A DNA stretch of 64,000 bases. Origin: Pseudonocardia phyllosphaerae. Lineage in GTDB: Bacteria > Actinomycetota > Actinomycetes > Mycobacteriales > Pseudonocardiaceae. The stretch lies in assembly GCF_046546475.1 (NCBI RefSeq), contig NZ_JBKGXS010000002.1, positions 310,001-374,000 of the forward strand. The letters are read 5' to 3'. Positions 61,604 to 64,000 of this stretch are shown piece by piece. The position numbers were made by a program, and so were the translations under genes. Within the stretch, counting starts at the first letter, position 1. Each line of letters opens with the position of its first letter. The notes beneath the pieces are model-generated. The model was given only the letters and a program-made list of their open reading frames with translations, was not told the origin of the DNA and searched no databases.

Positions 61604-63226
61604 TCAGCGCCGCATGAACGGCGGCACGTCGACGTCGTCCTCGACCTGCTCGTCGGCCGGCCGCGCGCCCGAGGACCGCTCCGGCGTCGACGCCTGCGGG
61701 GCCGGGGTGGCGGCCTGCTGCTGGGTCTGGGTCGCGACCCCCGAGGTCTGCTCGCCGCCCTCCGGGCGGACCTCCGGCTGGCGCGGTGCCGGGGCGGTCG
61801 GCTGCGCGGGCGGCAGGACGCCGGTGCGCTCCGGGTTCTGGTTCTGCTGACCCGGCTGGTTCTGCGGCTGCACCGACGCGGGCAGGCCCGGGGCCTGCTG
61901 GTTCGGCGCGCCCTGCCCGTTCTGGTGCTGCCCGTTCTGGTACTGCCCGTTCTGCTGCTGGCCGTTCTGGCCGTTCTGCGGCAGGCCGTTCTGCTGCGGC
62001 TGGCCGTTCTGGGCCTGCCCGGCGTACTGGCCCTGCTGCTGGTTCTGCGCGTACGGGTTCTGCTGCTGGGCGTACGGGTTGGGCTGGTTCTGCTGCCCGT
62101 ACTGGTTCTGCTGCCCGCCGTACTGCTGCTGGTTCTGCTGCTGGTTCGGCTGGGAGGCGGTGAACCGGGCGTTCGGCGACTGCTGCTGGTTCTGGTTCTG
62201 CTGCTGGTCACCGCCCTGCTCGGATGCCTTGGAGCTGCCTCGCCCGAAAACGCCCGGGTCGAGCTTCTTGTGCGTCGGGGTGCCGCCCTCGAACCCGGCC
62301 GCGATCACGGTGATCCGGACCTCGTCGCCGAGCGAGTCGTCGATCACCGTGCCGAAGATGATGTTGGCCTCGGGGTGCGCGGCCTCCTGCACCAGCGACG
62401 CCGCCTCGTGGATCTCGAACAGACCCAGGTCGGAGCCACCGGCGATCGACAGCAGCACGCCCTGGGCGCCGTCCATGGACGCCTCGAGCAGTGGCGAGTT
62501 GATCGCACTCTCCGCGGCCTGCACCGCTCTGCCCTCGCCGCGGGCCGAGCCGATGCCCATCAGCGCGGACCCGGCACCGGACATGACCGACTTGACGTCG
62601 GCGAAGTCCAGGTTGATCAGACCCGGGGTGGTGATCAGGTTCGTGATGCCCTGGACACCGGAGAGCAGCACCTCGTCCGCGGAGCGGAAGGCGTCCATCA
62701 GGGAGACCCCGACGTCACCGAGCTGCAGCAGCCGGTCGTTCGGGATGACGATCAGGGTGTCGCACTCGTCGCGCAGCTGCTGGATGCCGTCCTCGGCCTG
62801 ACCGGCGCGGCGACGGCCCTCGAAGGTGAAGGGGCGGGTGACGACACCGATGGTCAGGGCGCCGAGCTTGCGGGCGATCGACGCGACGACCGGCGCTCCG
62901 CCGGTGCCCGTCCCGCCGCCCTCGCCTGCGGTCACGAAGACCATGTCGGCCCCCTTGAGGACCTCCTCGATCTCCTCGGCGTGGTCCTCGGCGGCCTTGC
63001 CACCGACGTCGGGGTTCGCGCCGGCACCGAGACCGCGGGTGAGCTCGCGGCCGATGTCGAGCTTGACGTCGGCGTCGGACATCAGCAGGGCCTGGGCGTC
63101 GGTGTTCACCGCGATGAACTCGACACCCTTGAGGCCGACCTCGATCATGCGGTTGACGGCGTTCACGCCGCCGCCACCGATGCCGACGACCTTGATCACG
63201 GCCAGGTAGTTGTGCGGGGGCGTCAT
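61604..63226 (-). CDS. ftsZ: cell division protein FtsZ with a long Q/N-rich linker
   Basis: A 540-residue tubulin-like GTPase that builds the division ring. GTP binding is shown by GIGGGGVNAVNRM and GEGGGTGTGGAPVVA, and the T7 catalytic loop by LINLDFADVKSVM. The GTPase core ends near residue 320. A disordered linker of about 200 residues (330-528) is dominated by Gln and Asn with Pro, Gly and Tyr, for example YAQQQNPYAQNQQQGQYAGQ. The final DDVDVPPFMRR is the conserved peptide that binds SepF and other partners. The ATG at 63226 precedes the standard start and follows AAGGTG. Confidence 0.97.
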   Translation of the reverse strand: MTPPHNYLAVIKVVGIGGGGVNAVNRMIEVGLKGVEFIAVNTDAQALLMSDADVKLDIGRELTRGLGAGANPDVGGKAAEDHAEEIEEVLKGADMVFVTAGEGGGTGTGGAPVVASIARKLGALTIGVVTRPFTFEGRRRAGQAEDGIQQLRDECDTLIVIPNDRLLQLGDVGVSLMDAFRSADEVLLSGVQGITNLITTPGLINLDFADVKSVMSGAGSALMGIGSARGEGRAVQAAESAINSPLLEASMDGAQGVLLSIAGGSDLGLFEIHEAASLVQEAAHPEANIIFGTVIDDSLGDEVRITVIAAGFEGGTPTHKKLDPGVFGRGSSKASEQGGDQQQNQNQQQSPNARFTASQPNQQQNQQQYGGQQNQYGQQNQPNPYAQQQNPYAQNQQQGQYAGQAQNGQPQQNGLPQNGQNGQQQNGQYQNGQHQNGQGAPNQQAPGLPASVQPQNQPGQQNQNPERTGVLPPAQPTAPAPRQPEVRPEGGEQTSGVATQTQQQAATPAPQASTPERSSGARPADEQVEDDVDVPPFMRR

Positions 63227-63572
63227 GCGGCACCTTCCAGTCACTCGGGGTTTCCGGTTGCAGCTCCGGGTGCCCCGGGCCGTCAGAGCGCGACGCTAAG
63301 TGGCGGGCAGGCCCCGGGTCCAGCAGGCGCGCCGCGCGTCGGCAACACCCCGCCCGGGTGGTGCCGGTCCCGGACGGCGTGAACCGCGCAGCGTGGCCGC
63401 ACCGTCACGCAGCGCATACCGTGCCGGTACGCGCGCGGGAGAGCCGAGCGTCCACCGCCGCGGGCCGCCGCGACACCGCCGGACGGACGAAGTGGATCAC
63501 CCGATCGGGACGACGTCCCGGCGCGTCGCACCGGGCCCCGGCCGGGCCGTACCGGCCGGGAGCCGGACACCG
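63227..63572. other. 346-bp intergenic region between ftsQ and ftsZ
   Basis: No gene is seen on either strand. It is the expected place of the ftsZ promoters in actinobacteria. TAGCGT-like and TATGCG-like hexamers occur on the minus strand, but I cannot choose among them. No long inverted repeat is evident. Confidence 0.4.
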
Positions 63573-64000
63573 TCAGCGACGGACGGTGACCAGGTCCGGG
63601 CTGGAGACGTCGTAGACCGAGCCCTCGCGGGACAGCAGCGGCCCGAGCGCGACGGCCCGCCGCTGGGTCGCGGCCGGGTCGGCGGTGTCGGCCCACGGGC
63701 CGAACAGGACCCGGCGGTTGCCGGACAGGGTGAGCTCGACCGTCGACCCGCCCGCTCCGAGCACGACGGTCTCGACCTGGCCGCGGATCTGCGGCGGCAG
63801 CGCCTGCAGCACGGCGACGGCGCCGTGGGTGGCCGGGTCGTCCGGGGCCACCCGGGGCAGCGCCAGCACCGGCAGCTTCGCCGTCGGCGGCGCGGTGCGG
63901 TAGGCGAACCCGTTGACGTCGACGAGCTTGCGGCCTCCCGGGGTGTCGATCACCCCGGCCGGGGTCCGCTCGGTGACGGTCACGGTGAGGGTGTGCGGCC
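63573..64000 (-). CDS. ftsQ: cell division protein FtsQ, C-terminal part (partial)
   Basis: The visible 142 codons are the C-terminal half; the reading frame continues past the right edge (PHTLTVTVTERTPAGVI at the edge). PHTLTVTVTERTPAGV, GRKLVDVNGFAYR and PPQIRGQVETVVLGA are typical of the extracytoplasmic FtsQ beta domain, which links the FtsBL complex in the divisome. Its position before ftsZ fits. The POTRA domain and membrane helix lie outside the window. Confidence 0.93.
   Translation of the reverse strand, partial: PHTLTVTVTERTPAGVIDTPGGRKLVDVNGFAYRTAPPTAKLPVLALPRVAPDDPATHGAVAVLQALPPQIRGQVETVVLGAGGSTVELTLSGNRRVLFGPWADTADPAATQRRAVALGPLLSREGSVYDVSSPDLVTVRR

Overview
The window is a stretch of a very GC-rich actinobacterial chromosome. 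The evidence is the high GC content, many GTG starts, DivIVA/Wag31-SepF-YggT-FtsZ synteny, an actinobacterial bifunctional HisA/PriA, the tryptophan-associated membrane protein next to trpE, and a T-box leader on ileS. Pseudonocardiaceae, perhaps Pseudonocardia, is my best inference; the sequence alone does not prove it. I see no phage, transposase, CRISPR array, rRNA or tRNA. It is core chromosome with small accessory genes between conserved blocks.

Layout. 0-5 kb: 5' end of mdh; a tesB-metY-CoA-binding operon; pyk; a DUF2461 gene. 5-9.4 kb: trpE, a membrane protein, trpC and lgt, with trpB and trpA absent from between trpC and lgt. 9.4-14.4 kb: TetR regulator, a NarL-type two-component system, a divergent membrane protein, and an MpaB-like gene. 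14.4-26.9 kb: the histidine pathway (hisD-hisC-hisB, hisH, hisA-hisF-hisI), split by a CitMHS transporter and by an ABC exporter with a divergent two-component system. 26.9-38.7 kb: GT-C membrane enzyme, winged-helix protein, nadA-nadB-nadC with a divergent NrtR-type regulator, a Lon-substrate-domain protein, an ABC-F ATPase, a PemK/MazF-like protein and a zinc dehydrogenase. 38.7-46.3 kb: thioredoxin, a SulP-carbonic anhydrase fusion, dnaE, and a HAD hydrolase. 46.4-55.7 kb: membrane-anchored protein, RluD-like synthase, lspA, a cation/proton antiporter, a methyltransferase, a secreted acid phosphatase, and ileS with its T-box. 55.8-64 kb: division and polar-growth genes on the minus strand, in transcription order ftsQ, ftsZ, pgeF, yggS, sepF, yggT, wag31, then a long disordered membrane protein.

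How it works together. Many genes are translationally coupled by 1-10 nt overlaps. Nine genes have a TAnnnT hexamer 6-7 nt before the start codon, the pattern expected for leaderless mRNAs. All three separated his transcription units (hisD, hisH, hisA) have one, so the broken operon seems to have gained a promoter for each fragment. NAD synthesis is probably controlled by the divergent NrtR-like protein, which has a palindrome just upstream of nadA. Isoleucyl-tRNA synthetase is probably controlled by uncharged tRNA-Ile at the level of translation.

The most unusual features are: related hairpin repeats with a TGATCA-like core in two intergenic regions; a Q/N-rich linker of about 200 residues in FtsZ; a duplicated 33-bp insertion inside ileS; a tandem duplication of the 3' end of hisI; and many in-frame simple-repeat expansions in loops and tails of housekeeping proteins. 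I found nothing that clearly amounts to a new multi-gene system.
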